From Mangifera indica (taxonomy: Eukaryota > Streptophyta > Magnoliopsida > Sapindales > Anacardiaceae), in assembly GCF_011075055.1 (NCBI RefSeq), contig NC_058146.1, forward strand, positions 5,456,001-5,520,000: a DNA stretch of 64,000 nt, in the 5' to 3' direction. The notes below the pieces were generated by a model that was not told the origin of the DNA, did not search any database, and saw nothing but the letters and a program-made list of their open reading frames with translations. Below, one piece after another: positions 49,940 through 62,210 of this stretch. Position 1 is the stretch's first letter. Each line of letters opens with the position of its first letter. The translations under genes and the position numbers were made by a program.

Positions 49940-50165
49940 AATCTATGTATACACAATTGAGTATACAACTTATGTATCATCATATGATTAAATAATTTTG
50001 AATTAATGATAAAATAATATTCGATCACACCTCTCAGAGATAGCTTGAATGACAAAAGAAGAGGTTTCATGTATAATAAAATATAGATATAAATCTCATA
50101 TGATGACATATCAAAATCAAATTTTTAACTTACTTTCTGACACATCAATTTTATTTCTTATAATT
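49940..50165. mobile_element. AT-rich MITE (family A) with internal insertion
   Basis: Left CTATGTATACACAATTGAG and TATCATCATATGATTAAAT. The inverted partner TCATATGATGACATATC is displaced by about 65 bases (about 50028-50098) of unrelated sequence. Confidence 0.55.
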
Positions 50166-50229
50166 AATAATATTGCTCTAATCTAAGTGTTATTTTCATA
50201 TTTTAATGGATCTAATTTATTTATACTAA

Positions 50230-50392
50230 ACTTAAGAGTAATACAATACATACTTTATCTAACAAATAGATATGTACTATATGTATTATTATATAATTAG
50301 ATATTATTTTATTATTAATTAAAATTTATTTAATTATATAATAACACGTATAAATGTATACTCATTTATATAAACATATAATTTTATTCCTA
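50230..50392. mobile_element. AT-rich palindromic MITE (family A)
   Basis: AGAGTAATACAATACATACT start; TATTATTATATAATTAGATA core; ATATAATTTTATTCC end. Confidence 0.55.
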
Positions 50393-50449
50393 AGCTAGAA
50401 GAATCTAATAGTTAATGCTCGGAGAGTGAAAATAAAGTAGGTTTATAAA

Positions 50450-50612
50450 AACAATAAAATTATATTTATAACTTTTATGTATAATTTTATACATAAATAA
50501 TAATATATTATTATATAATTAAATATTATTTTATTTTTAATTTTAATTATTTAATTATATAATAATATATAATTATTTACGTATAAAATTATGCACAAAA
50601 TACTGTTAGTGT
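50450..50612. mobile_element. AT-rich palindromic MITE (family A)
   Basis: ACAATAAAATTATATTTATA start; TATTATTATATAATTAAATA core and mirror TAATTATATAATAATATATA; end near GCACAAAATACTGTT. Confidence 0.6.
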
Positions 50613-50899
50613 AAATAAAGAAATATAAACCGCTGGATGAGGGCGTTGCGTATGAACGAGTAAGATATGAAAAACAGTAGAGAAAGCGAAAGGCATAATA
50701 AGTGAGGACTGGTGGTGGGGCATGCAAAGAAGTGCCCTTTTTGTGGTGAAATTACAATATTGTACATTATCATTTATATTTACATCAATTAAGATTCGGT
50801 CATAGACAGGACCACTTTCGTTTCGTTTTGGTTGTTGAAATCTTATTTGTGAATCTATAAATTCAGGCCCATTAATGCCCACACAAAGTTGATTTATTA

Positions 50900-51050
50900 T
50901 TATAATAAAATTATGTGTACGAATAATATATATAAATTTATAAATAAATAATAATATATTATCATATAATTAGATAATTTTAAATTAAAAATAAAATTAT
51001 TTTTAATCACATTTATTATGTCATTATTTATATATAAAATTACTCTCATT
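50900..51050. mobile_element. AT-rich palindromic MITE (family A)
   Basis: ATAATAAAATTATGTGTACG start; TATTATCATATAATTAGATAA core; mirror arm in TTTATTATGTCATTATTTATA. Confidence 0.6.
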
Positions 51051-53549
51051 TTTTAATAATTCAAGGGATTATTATTTGAAGTTTTCGTGAAGATTAGAGA
51101 GAAAGAATTAACCAACCCTTTTTCACCATAGGTTTAGAGAAGATGCTCTAGAGACATAAGAGGAATTCTAAGTACTAGAATGTTTAGTTTGAATTTGGGT
51201 TACAAATAAATTGAACCGTTCTTAAGGAGTTTACGGCTTAACTTGTGTTAAGTCAAAAAACATGACACAATCAAATTTTTCTAAAATTTTACAAGTTTTT
51301 ATTTCGGCATTTTATTACATGGGAAATGATACCACGAATTAGAATAATTTTATTTGTTTACTTAAATTGATTATAAAAATGATGTTCATTTTAGTTTGGA
51401 CTCATCAAAATCTGGTAATAAATTTGTGAATCATATGAACCAACCTAGTCTTCTATAATGACTTCCACCAAACCCACCGACTACCCATAAATTTTGAGGG
51501 GTCAGCAAGACCCCACAACTTAATTTTATGCCGATTGACCCCATTATAGTTACGTCTAATTGAATGATTCTTTATTCTTTATGGGATACTATGATGCAAA
51601 AGCCATACAACTACTACCTTTAAAATGGTAGAATTGTGACGATGAGAATAATGCATGCGTGTCAACTGATTGGAAGGATTCTATGTTTACATAAGGTGGT
51701 CATTTTAAAACCATTTATACTCCTAATATTATTTTGATCTAAGAGACAAGTCATATAGTATGGAGTATTATAGTGTTGAAAAATCTCATTGAAAAGTGAT
51801 GACATATTCATGTGTCAAAGTTATTCATAGATAACTTGGTGCAATTATGAGTACATATTGTGTAAATGTGTCCACTAGACTAACCCATTAAGAGGATTTC
51901 ATATAGATGATCTCTCCAGTGTCTATAAAATGCATGCTCTTAACAAACGATGGTACATATGATTTTTCAATTTAAAATTACTTGATTGTTATTGTTTGAC
52001 ACCCTAGCCCAACATGATCCTTGATAAAGAGTTGTCAAAAAGATGATGATTGACTATATCGAGAGTTATATGAAGGCTATAATAAATCAATAAAAGATTT
52101 GTTACATTTGGACATAAGATTTGATATCTCTAATAAACCTATTGAGAAATATTAATGACTACTTGAATCTTTGGCTACAATAAAATTAAATAGTTGTTCA
52201 ATCCAATAACGTCCAATCATTGATACATAAGTCATACTATGTATATCAAAGGTCTCTTGATGTAGACACTAAAGCTATGTCTCAACCTCACATAAAGAAA
52301 TGATCGAATTATACGAATACTCATACTGTTGATGGGTTAATAATCAATTATTGATATTTCATTAGTTGGGTATCATAATATCTTGTTAGAGGTCAATCTT
52401 GATATATATACTAATGACTGTCAAATTATGGGTTAGGCAAGAATCCATACACTATTGACCTAACAAAAACTCTATGAGTTACATACAATAGGAGTTGATC
52501 GAATTGTAAAAGCATATGATTATTTGAGTAGAATCAAGATCGATATTCAGATAGATGGTTTCAAGTCTCAAGAAGTCTTTGGACTCGAAATATGAATTAT
52601 TATATTTAGTGACCCAAGTGTAATAATTCTAAGGTGTTTGAATGCAAAAAAAAATAAAAAAATTGTGGATGTTAAAGTTTATCTAATTGAATAAAGATAA
52701 AGTCAATGTGGATAATTATGACTCTAACACAATTGTGCATAGTTCATACATATATGTGTATTATCCTTATATAAGAATTATTCTTAAATCTTATCTGTCC
52801 AAAATTTGGATAATCTCGAATTGTACAGATAAAATAAACATCGATTATATAGTCGTGCATCACCAACAATGGTCATGAGACATAATTTCACAATTTCATA
52901 AAATTTTACCCTAAATACATTGAATACACACGTACACTATAAACAACTACCTATTCACAAACGGCCTGATAGGACCTCTTGTGTGCATTTGAGCCTTTCG
53001 AGTTCATGTTTCATATGAATACTAAGACGTAATCCTCCACTTAAATTGAAAGCGTTGTTTGGTGCATCTTAGCAATTGTAAAAAAGACAAATGAGGCATT
53101 CACATAATTATGAATTCTTAAAAGCGCCCTATGCCTGTGAAAATATATATGTTTGTAATACTATGTCTACAATCGAACTGTGGTGAAATTATGACGACTT
53201 TATTGATATTTATGAAAATTTTAAATTATAAACTCCGCTATGCATCCGTTTTTGCTTCATGATTCCCATTGGTTGTTTCTTATACAACTATTGCAGTTAT
53301 TTACGAATGATTAGCCAATCTTGAAGAACAAATTTATGCCGTACTTGTGAGTTGTTTATCAAGGAAAGCTTTGTCAAGATGTGCAAGAAGGGGAAACTGA
53401 TTGATATTGATCGAAAAAGCCTTTTAGACTTGGAAGAATACGTCTATTGAGGTAACAATTGGAAGAAATTTCATATGGGTTTGAGCCAATTGTCATATTT
53501 TAATATGTTATTTTTGGTGTGCTCAGAATCTTATTATTATTATTTGACA
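51051..53549. other. Intergenic, probably decayed transposon interior
   Basis: No ORF above about 65 codons with any motif. Sentence-like moderate GC and a low stop density in places suggest an old element. I cannot name a class or find ends. Confidence 0.25.
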
Positions 53550-53558
53550 TAGAAAAGA
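53550..53558. repeat. Left flank duplication of the 1.9-kb TIR element
   Basis: TAGAAAAGA; the right partner at 55463-55471 is TAGAAAAAA (8 of 9 identical). Confidence 0.55.
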
Positions 53559-53884
53559 GAGAAATTATAAAAAATAACCAAAATACCCTCGTAAAAATGC
53601 CCAAATTCACTATTTTTAAGTAAAAATATCCATGACTTTTTCTATAATATCAAAATTCTCCTTCTCCTAATTTATATAAACCCCCCTCACTCATTATGAG
53701 AGGTTAAATGAATTTTTATTAAAATTAGATGGGCATTTTGATAGTAAACATTGTAAGAACATTATAAATTTCTCAATGAAATTTTAGGAATAGATAATTG
53801 AGGGGTCAAATTAAATGTTATTAAAATTATGAGACATTTTGATATTAAACATTATAGGAGCATTATAAATGAAATTTTAGGTTT

Positions 53885-54285
53885 TTTTCGAATTTCACCA
53901 TTTTACGATATATCGATTCGTATTTTCCAGATTTCTGAAAAAATTTTCGATTGTTGCCATTCTAGGGTATTTCAACTTTTAGAATTCGAATTTTAGTTCC
54001 ATTTTTTCAAATTTCATCGTTTTACGATATATCGACTTATATTTTTCAGATTTCTGAAGAATTTTTCGATTGTTACCATTCTAGGGTATTTCAACTTTTA
54101 GAATTCGAATTTTAGTTCCGTTTTTTCAAAATTTATCGTTTTACGATATATCAACTCATATTTTCCAGATTTCCGAAGAATTTTTCGATTATTATCATTC
54201 TAGGGTATTTCAACTTTTAGAATTCGAATTTTAGTTCCGTTTTTTCGAATTTCACAGTTTTATGATATATCGATTGATTTTAAGA
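53885..54285 (+). repeat. 119-bp minisatellite, about 3.3 units
   Basis: The marker TTTTACGATA starts at 53901, 54020 and 54139, with TTTTATGATA at 54258: an exact 119-base period. Each unit also carries CATTCTAGGGTATTTCAAC and AGAATTCGAATTTTAGTTCC. Units differ by a few substitutions. Confidence 0.9.
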
Positions 54286-54815
54286 TTTTTGAAATAAATA
54301 AAATACGAAAATTCTCTGAAAACGATTCATATTTTCATATTTTCGACTGATTTTTCGTAATTACATCGTAAAACGTGTCTAAAAAAGCACATCATAATTA
54401 CAAATATTAAATTTGAAAATGTCATATGAAAAAAGTCTAGTCCGGTCACAAACAAACTCAAAATCATAAAAACTGAAAATCCTAAATTTGATAAAATAAT
54501 AAAACTGTATAATACATATTGAAACAGTTTTATTTTGGCCTCCAAATTCGGTGCAACTAGCAAAGCTAGTTGTTGTTATAGAGCTCGAAATGAGCTTCGC
54601 ATTGATATATTACAGGCCCCGTAACTCCTCCCAGATCAAAAGTTATGGCCATTCAAAATCTGTCTCATATAAACCATATAGTTTTAAAAAAGTTAATTTC
54701 CACCCAACCCATGATGTTCAAGGCCTGCCACTGTTCAGTGTAAAATTTCCATGGACCCCCGTAGATCTCCCTCTGTACCCCCTCCCTTTAAAATTTTGAA
54801 AATGTCAAATTTCCT

Positions 54816-54834
54816 CCCCCCCCCCCCCCCCCCC
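54816..54834 (+). repeat. Poly-C run (19 bases)
   Basis: Homopolymer of C inside the 1.9-kb element; length is likely unreliable in sequencing and polymorphic. Confidence 0.85.
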
Positions 54835-55471
54835 ATCCCATGGCAGCGTCCAACAGCCCACTGTCACGTGACAAATTTCAAAAACATCCACAGTGGAATG
54901 AAGACTCTCACACAACTCCCTAATTTTTTGAAAACATTAATTAAGCCCCCTAACCCACTATCAACAGTGGGAGAAATCGTCCGACAGTGGGAAACACTGT
55001 TCCCACTGTCGGACTATCGAACGTTTTGGAAGGAATTTTTGACCAAAATTCGTCGTTTCAGCCTCCAATTTCAACACAAATCAAATCTACATAGGCTATA
55101 ACACAAAACCCCTCAACCAATTCAACAAAATCAACCAAAAATCAAAACATTTTAAGCATTGTTCAAAATCGAAACCCTAAAGTTTCAAACTGCAAAATCT
55201 CACTCAAATCTCAATAATATGAACAATAACTTGATTCAAACAAGATGACGGAAGATATGCTAATGTTTTGTGCCATTTTCGGTCGTCGGAAACCACAAAA
55301 ATTGTCGAAAATCTGGCCGACAGTGGGACAGGGGAAATTTGTTGTGTTTATATATGGATAATTTCGACATTTCACAAAAGTTGGGCATTTTTGCTTTAAT
55401 CTGAATTTTTTGGATAATTTTACTTAAACCCCCTTACTTTTGCCTATTCTTTATAATTTCCCTAGAAAAAA

Positions 55472-56377
55472 AATATCATCCTTTCAAAAGATATCTAGCT
55501 ACAATCCAAGTTCATTAGGTTAAAAAACAAAATAACAAAAAAGCAACTATGAACAAAACAAACGAACATCGTAATTTAAAGTTATATTTATTGAAAACTA
55601 TGTAAGAAACATCATAGATAGGACTCAAGAGGGAGCAAAAGAAATGAAGTTATCATATCTTGCTCAAGCTGAAAGCTAACTCAGCTGATTTGAAGGCTAT
55701 GGTTGAAGATGTTAATAATGTGCTAGTGGTATTTGTACCACCTGCGTGCTGTGACTGGTGAGTTAAAAACATCATTAAGGTCTGTTGATTAAATGAAAAT
55801 CTTTTGTAGGATGAAGATATGAATATGATCATTTATAGGCTTCAATCTTTATGTGCTGGTTTTTTGGCATTCCAATCATTCTTATTGTTGTTGTCATATA
55901 AGAAATTTTGCCTGTGGACATATTGTTCACTTGTTTTTCATCTTGAAGATGATGGAAATAAGAATAATTATATGTGTCACGTAGCAGGTAAAACTTCAGG
56001 TTTAATGATTAAACTCAGAATTATCGTCTCTTCTTTACCACTCAAGCTAATTTTTAGTAGCAATGTAATGCATTTTTCCTTTCAGCCTACAATTGATATT
56101 ATATTTGTTTCTTACTCATAAGTTGTGTGAGGACTACAAGTACTCGGATGGCTTAGGATTCAAAAACTTAAACACTTATGCTTCATATCTGACTTTAGAT
56201 TGTCATCTTATTGAAAGCTATCAAGCTAAATGATCTTACTGATCAAGAATATCGGATTCGGCCTTGTACTACCCACTATAGTGTCTCCTTGACCCTTTGT
56301 GCATGTCATTCTTAAGGGGAGAGATTAATGAAGTATTGAAGAGCCCAAGAGAAAGCCATAATTCATTTTAATGTTGA
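55472..56377. other. Intergenic, no gene supported
   Basis: A 100-codon plus ORF (55819-56121) has no motif I recognise. Other content is AT-rich. Confidence 0.3.
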
Positions 56378-57186
56378 GGCCAAAAGATTTATTCCGACCC
56401 AAAGTTTAGTGTAAACCTAATTTATATCTGTTAATTTTTGAAACATAAATATTCATTCGTCTGTTAAATTTTACTGTTATCGTTAGAGATAAAATTATCA
56501 TTTAAAAATTTTATTTAAATTTATATTTTAAGAGTACTCTTAAATTTTGAAATTTTTATGCCCCATAACTACATATTACTCTTATCTTTTTTTTTACATA
56601 AATTGCCCCCCAATTTTCTAAAAACTTTTAGTTTCATCCCTTCACTCTCACTTAGTTTCCAGATCTCATCTCCAACGACCATGTGTTGTCTCCAATCATC
56701 AGACCTCTCCCTTTTGTCTTCTCTCTCTGTGTCGGTCATTTTTTTTTCCCTCTTCGGTCACCTTTGTCAGAGACAAAGACGAAATCATCTTTGATGAAGG
56801 TGACCGAAAAGGGAAGGGAGAGACATGACTATCGGAGATGGTGCATGATCGCTAGAAATGAAATCTAGAAACTGAGGGAGAGTGAAATGGTGAAACTAAA
56901 ATTTTTTAGAAAGTTGAGAGGTGGTTGCCATGGGAAAAAGATAAGAGTTTTCAACCCTAGACTTGGAGGGAGAAAAATCAGTTTTTTAACTTGAAAAATA
57001 TGATGTTAAGGTGCATAAATAAAAATTTCAAGACTTAAAGATAATAATAAAATATGAGTTTAAATAAATTTTTTAAATGATATTTTTACCCTTGATAATA
57101 AAACAAAATTTAACAGAGGAGTGAGTATTTAAGTTTTAAAAAATTAACGAGTATGAATATGAGTTTACACTAAACCTTGGGTGGCC
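56378..57186. mobile_element. MULE-like foldback family, third large member (809 bp)
   Basis: Left end GGCCAAAAGATTTATTCCGACCC; right end CCTTGGGTGGCC, shortened by a small deletion. The interior is inverted about a centre near 56765 (TTTGTCAGAGACAAAG; TTCGGTCACC against GGTGACCGAA). Flanks TAATGTTGA and TAATTTAAT match only partly. ORFs 56558-56794 and 56683-56868 are inside it and unlikely to be genes. Confidence 0.6.
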
Positions 57187-57309
57187 TAATTTAATAATTA
57201 AATTTAGAATATAAGCTGATTAAGTTTAGGCTTTAATTTGTGAGTTCCATTAATGGAAATATGTTCATATTCCGACGTCGTTTTAATAGCACCCAAGCTA
57301 ACTGTAGCA

Positions 57310-57317
57310 CCACGTGG
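57310..57317 (+). promoter_or_regulatory. G-box / ABRE-like element
   Basis: CCACGTGG, a perfect palindromic G-box 128 bases before the HAD gene ATG. Bound by bZIP and bHLH factors in plants. Confidence 0.5.
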
Positions 57318-57362
57318 GGTGAATTAACCTGTTACGTAATCCGCTAGCAATAACTTGACCTT

Positions 57363-57370
57363 ACACGTGT
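57363..57370 (+). promoter_or_regulatory. Second G-box-like element
   Basis: ACACGTGT palindrome about 75 bases before the ATG. Paired ACGT elements are typical of light- or ABA-responsive promoters. Confidence 0.45.
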
Positions 57371-57444
57371 CCCATTTTAAATATTTGACTTTTAAATAAA
57401 ATAAATAAATGCTACCCCTTCTACTTAAAAGCTGTTATCCTCAA

Positions 57445-60400
57445 ATGGACTGCGCACACAGCAATATCAGAAGCACTTCGTTGTTAAATCGTTTCAAACC
57501 TGCTTTTAGCTTCAACAACTCTCATCCTCTCTTCACGTCGGCGCTGAAACTAGCGGTATGTTACTCAATTTTTTTAATAAAAAAATTTGCTTTTATAATA
57601 AAAAAATTTGCTTTTATAATATAATTTGATGTAATTTAATAATGTTGTTTCAGTATGTTTCCCAGAAATTTAAGCCTCTAGTTCTCAGAAACGCATTTGG
57701 TCTTGATGAAAATGGATCTTTTAGTAAGCCCATCAACGTTTTCATGGAAGAGGTATTAATTCATTTCTGGGTTTGTTTTTCTCTTGCTTCTTTTATTCAT
57801 TTTATATATATATTTTTTCTATGTTTGATTTGTGTTTAAGGCTATTGGAGCTGAATATGGTGAAGGTTTTGAGACTTTTAGACAAGATGGACCTCTTAAA
57901 GTTGATGTGGTTAGTAGTTTGTTCTCTTCATAATAATAGAAGGTTCTGCGTAATTAGTTTGTTAAATATTAAATCATTGTTGATTAGTGGTTCATAGAGT
58001 TTTTTCTAAGTGTTGCCTTTTTGTGAATAGGATTACCTGAATGATAGACTGCAGGAAGGTTTTCTGAAACGGATACGGTATGCCATGAAACCAGATGAAG
58101 CATATGGGCTCATTTTCTCATGGGACGTAGTGGTAAATTTTTGTCTTTGGTTACTTTGAAAGGATTTATATTATGTTTGGTGGATTTTCTTTGGTTCATG
58201 TTTCTAGTGGAAAGTTTAATGACTTCACAATTCAAAATGGTAAACGTAAATTGAGTTTGTATCTCATTTATTGTTAGTTATAACTTTTATGCCATGCTCC
58301 AAAAGCTTATTCTATGTTTGTCTTGTTTCTTCTATATAACTGCATATATTACATGTTCAGACAGACACTCAAGCTCTGAAGTTCAATGCATGGAAGCAGC
58401 TTGCCTCTGAAGAGGGTATGTGGCTTTTATCTCCTTCAGTTTTTTCTGTTTAATTTGTCCCAAAGGCGTAATTTGACATATATTATACTCCATCGCTTCT
58501 TTGATGTGTCATTATTGTATCTAACTTGTCAAGATTGTATCTAACTTGTCAAGATTGTATCTATCTGGTGAAAATGGTGAAACAACGACTAATTAGCTTG
58601 ACTGATCTCCTAGCATCGATAAGTTATTTTGTGATAACATCTAGGATTGGTACATGATTGTTTTTTGTAATGTTGGTACCAAAAGCCAGTTAACAGGGGA
58701 CCACATTGCTTACTACATGATAATCAATTACTCTTAGACTCAAGTGAAGTTTCTTCTTTATCTAAATGTGTACTTTGGGTTAGTTTTTGAAATAGAAAGA
58801 CTTTTTAGGGTTTATTTTCTGGCATGAAGAGGGTTAAGGTGATTTTTTTGGCATTTTGCTGATGTATAGGTTGTTTGTTTTCATTCTTGTGCAGGAAAAG
58901 AAGTTCCTGAAGATGTTAATTTGCAAAGACTGATGCTTAATGCAGGTGCAGATCAAGTGCTGCATAAGGTTTGGATTTTATGATATTCTTAGGTTGCTTA
59001 TTATTCTTATTCAAACTATGATGACATGAAGTTGTGTCTTTGAAATCCATATTGTGATTTGGGTATCTTTCATTTGATTTTCAGTGATCAAAAGACAGAA
59101 CTTCATGCTATAGGACATAGAGGAGAGAAATGCTAGAATTCATAGTTACATCCGAAAATCAGTTCGGTTATCTGTTTGTTAGATAAATGACTTATCTTCT
59201 GCATTGTCTACCATCTATTTTTCTTACAATTTGTATTTATGCCAATGGCTCCTACCATTCTCTAAAAATATTCAGGAGTTGCTCTGGGCTAAAGAAGAAA
59301 GTGAACTGAATAGATTGAAGTTAAGGCTTTTGCAATTATATTATGATAATCTCCTAAGAGTAAGAGCTCGCTTCTCGTGGTTCTATGGGTTCTATATTTG
59401 CTTGTTGGATGCTATGAAAGTAAAAGAACAATTTTTTTCACTCAGGTTAGAGAGCCTATAGAAGGGCTTCAAGAATGGCTAGATGCAGTCTCCACTGCTC
59501 GCATCCCTTGTGCTGTTGTTTCAAGTCTTGACCGGAGAAACATGGTTGAAGCCCTTGAACGGATGGGACTTTTGAAGTATTTCCAGGTTTGTATATTCAA
59601 GAACACATATTACTTATGGTGATAATCAATGAAGTTGAGTTGTGATGTATCTATAAACATGGCCCAAAGAATGATATACCTTTTTGAGATTTTGATTTCG
59701 AACATATCATGACCAACCCAGTAGATAATTTGGCTAACTGCTCTGATTGCAGTCTTCATATTTAATTTTTATCTGTTTATTTAATGGTGAATTCTTGGTT
59801 GCTCTTCTTGAATCAAACAAGCATATTATGGTTTAAAAGTTAAGCTAATCAAGTACACTGGTTATGATATAAGCATGTTTTCTAATTTCTAAAGAAGAGC
59901 GAATGATGAAGTTTTATCCAGTCCCTGAGTAATGGTTTTGAGATTCATTTAGATATCTGGATTGAAACGCCATTTGATGTTTTGTTATTGAATGAAATGT
60001 TTGTTATAGGATTTAGGGTATTCTCCATACTCCCCATTTTGGTGGAATTCATCTCACCTTACAGCTTTGGTTTTTCAGGCAATAGTGTCTGAAGAAGATG
60101 GCATGGAGTCAATTGCTCATAGATTTCTTTCTGCTGCAATTAAGGTATACATAATAGCTTGCCTTAAGATCATGGCAGACAAAATTTTCCTGTTTGCGTT
60201 TGAGTTCTTTTAGCATTTGAATCCTCACTGGATTTGGAAATGTTGCACGGATACTTCTTCCAAGCAACTTTTGTAAGACTTAATGAATATATTAATTTTA
60301 TATTCTTACAGTGCAAAAGATAAGTCTTCGTGCTTATGACCTTCAAATATGCTGCGTATTTCCTAAAGTAGAATAATATGAGTAGAAATTGTTGTCAAAT

Positions 60401-61044
60401 AAATTTTGCTAGAGGTTGTGAAGTTGTACTTTAGCCATGCAAATTTCAACTCCAGAGCGACAGCAATAAAGTCGTTGCTCAATCAGTCAACCATTGTGGT
60501 TCTGGAGATGAAATTTAAACCTGTTGAGTATCTCTCGTATGGTTACATATTTGTTTATGCAATATCCTGCAAGTCTTCCATTGTTATAAATGACAAAGTT
60601 CATTAGAAATGCTCACTCATGGCACAGTTATATACATGTAGTTTTCTGATATAGCTTTAACGTGCTTGATACCATTATTCGCAGCTAGATCGAAAACCAT
60701 CCAAATGTGTGGTGTTTGAAGACAACCCTAGAGCAATTACGGCTGCTCACAACTGCACAATGATGGCGGTGGCACTCATTGGCACTCATCGCGCGTGAGT
60801 ATTCAAACACTTCATTCCATATGTAGATAATCATAGAACAACCCATTTAATTGTTTATAAACACCTTGAAAAATGCAGGTATGATCTAGTCCAGGCTGAT
60901 CTTGCTGTTGCCAACTTTAATGAGCTTTCTGTGATAAATCTGAGGAGATTGTTTGCTAACAGAGGTTCTACTTTCATGGACAGACAAAAGCAAAGTATAG
61001 AGAGCTCCTCCCAAAAGAAACTTACTATTGATACCATCTTCTGA
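57445..61044 (+). CDS. HAD-superfamily hydrolase-like protein (At3g10970/At4g11570 type)
   Basis: Eleven exons: 57445-57555, 57654-57752, 57841-57909, 58031-58132, 58361-58415, 58895-58968, 59276-59359, 59446-59586, 60079-60144, 60685-60794, 60879-61044; 358 aa with frame kept throughout. The Ser/Arg-rich first about 37 residues look like a plastid transit peptide. NVFMEEAIGAEYGEGF and YAMKPDEAYGLIF precede HAD motif I at 122-130 (FSWDVVTDT). Motif II Ser is at about 224 (AVVSSLD), motif III Lys at about 271 (RKPSKCVVF) and the acidic motif IV at 279-280 (FEDN). The end is LTIDTIF. Relatives include plant plastid HAD phosphatases such as the riboflavin-pathway PYRP2; which paralog this is I cannot settle. 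The expected first Asp of motif I (DxD) is Ser123. The in-frame ATG at 57409 would add 12 residues; I prefer MDC because relatives start so. Confidence 0.92.
57577..57620 (+). repeat. 20-bp tandem duplication in HAD intron 1
   Basis: Two copies of AATAAAAAAATTTGCTTTTAT-type sequence in tandem. Confidence 0.75.
58515..58570 (+). repeat. 20-bp tandem repeat in HAD intron 5
   Basis: ATTGTATCTAACTTGTCAAG repeated twice plus a partial third copy, inside intron 58416-58894. Confidence 0.8.
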
Positions 61045-61209
61045 TATGTTTTTATTGTTCCTTGTCTTTCTTTTACCAGAAATTGATCCCAACTCTGATT
61101 GTAAATTAATCAAATGTTTTCCTTTGTAGCTCAATTTAGAACAATTCTTTATTCTTGAAGCTGTATTTGGGAAATGAAATTTATTCAATGTTAGTGTTGA
61201 CTATAGCAC

Positions 61210-61520
61210 ATATTCATATTCTTTCTCCGTCGACAGAGTGATGTTTTCTTCTCTTTGTCAATATAGACAAAGATGATCAATTTTGTCTGCCAAGGAGGGA
61301 GGCAGTAAGGGAGAAAAATAGTAGAAATGGTGGCCATCGTCTAAGCTGTAGAGAAATTTTTTTTAAAATAATATTATTAATAAAATAATAATTCTACTCT
61401 TAATCTATCAAAAAATTTTAACAAAAGTTAAATAATAAATAAATATTTAGGTTTTTAAAATCCTGGATGAGAGTTTATATTAACACTAAATCTTAGGTGA
61501 AAATAAGTCTTTTGTCTTAT
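61210..61520. mobile_element. MULE-like foldback family, half element
   Basis: Contains a TTTGTCAATATAGACAAAG centre and a right arm ending TGAAAATAAGTCTTTTGTC, similar to the family right terminus. The left arm is missing. It lies in the 3' flank of the HAD gene. Confidence 0.45.
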
Positions 61521-62210
61521 AAATTATTAATGTGATTTATAATAATAAAAGAATATTAAGATATTATTGTATATATTTTAAATTAAATCAAATGTGTGAA
61601 GATAAAAAAGAAAAACATGGTAAATCAAAACTGAGGACTAAATGACAAGTGGGAGAGGAATTGTAATAAGTGAGAAAGCTGAGGGTTGAATGAGAGTTCG
61701 ACGCTTCTTGTCTTCTCCTCTTGATCGACATCATCAGTTTCTCATCTCGATCAATGTCAACAGTTTCTCATTTTGGAATAGACTACTTCTCATCTCAATT
61801 GAACCATCCTACAAATTTGATGAAATCAACAGGTTTCCCTGTTTATCACAAATTTAAAACACAACAAAGCAACTACAGTTCGAGGTGGAAATTTAATGGC
61901 ACTGCTCAAACCAGAGAGTAGCAAGAGCCAAGAGTGCTGTGGTCAATACAAAAGAATAGCAAGAGCTAAGGTTTAATGGCAAAAATCTGTAACCTTAAGT
62001 TATAAAGCTGCATTATTCAAGTCTAAAATGTTGATGTTCCGTTCAGAATGAGATTAATTAATTGTTTCATTGCAGAAATATCACTATTATAATCAGAAAC
62101 TGCAATTTTGAAAAATTGTGACCATTCTTCAAACTTCTTGTAATGGTAGATCTTTGCAACCTAAATTTCACTTGACTAGTGTACAAAAAAAATCACCTTT
62201 CAGAAAAATC
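61521..62210. other. Intergenic; 66-codon ORF of unknown meaning
   Basis: Plus ORF 61721-61921 includes MSTVSHFGIDYFSSQLNHP. I recognise no family. It may be a chance ORF; the rest is the presumed 3' flank of two convergent genes. Confidence 0.2.

Larger units (their letters stand above)
53559..55462. mobile_element. 1.9-kb TIR element, family B (MULE-like, non-autonomous)
   Basis: Ends GAGAAATTATAAAAAATAACC and inverse GGGAAATTATAAAGAATAGG, with a near-perfect 9-bp flank duplication. It shares its right two thirds with 45606-47082 but carries an extra 119-bp minisatellite and a near-duplicated block about 53700-53880. ORFs at 54327-54563 (minus), 54551-54799 and 54751-55101 (plus) have no motif and sit in element sequence. 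No transposase. Confidence 0.75.

Noticed and set aside
53885..54285. CRISPR-like array
   Set aside because: The period is constant and the whole 119-bp unit is repeated, with no unique spacers; plant nuclear context.
55819..56121. 100-codon ORF as a membrane protein
   Set aside because: Hydrophobicity comes from T-rich sequence; no family match or splice support.
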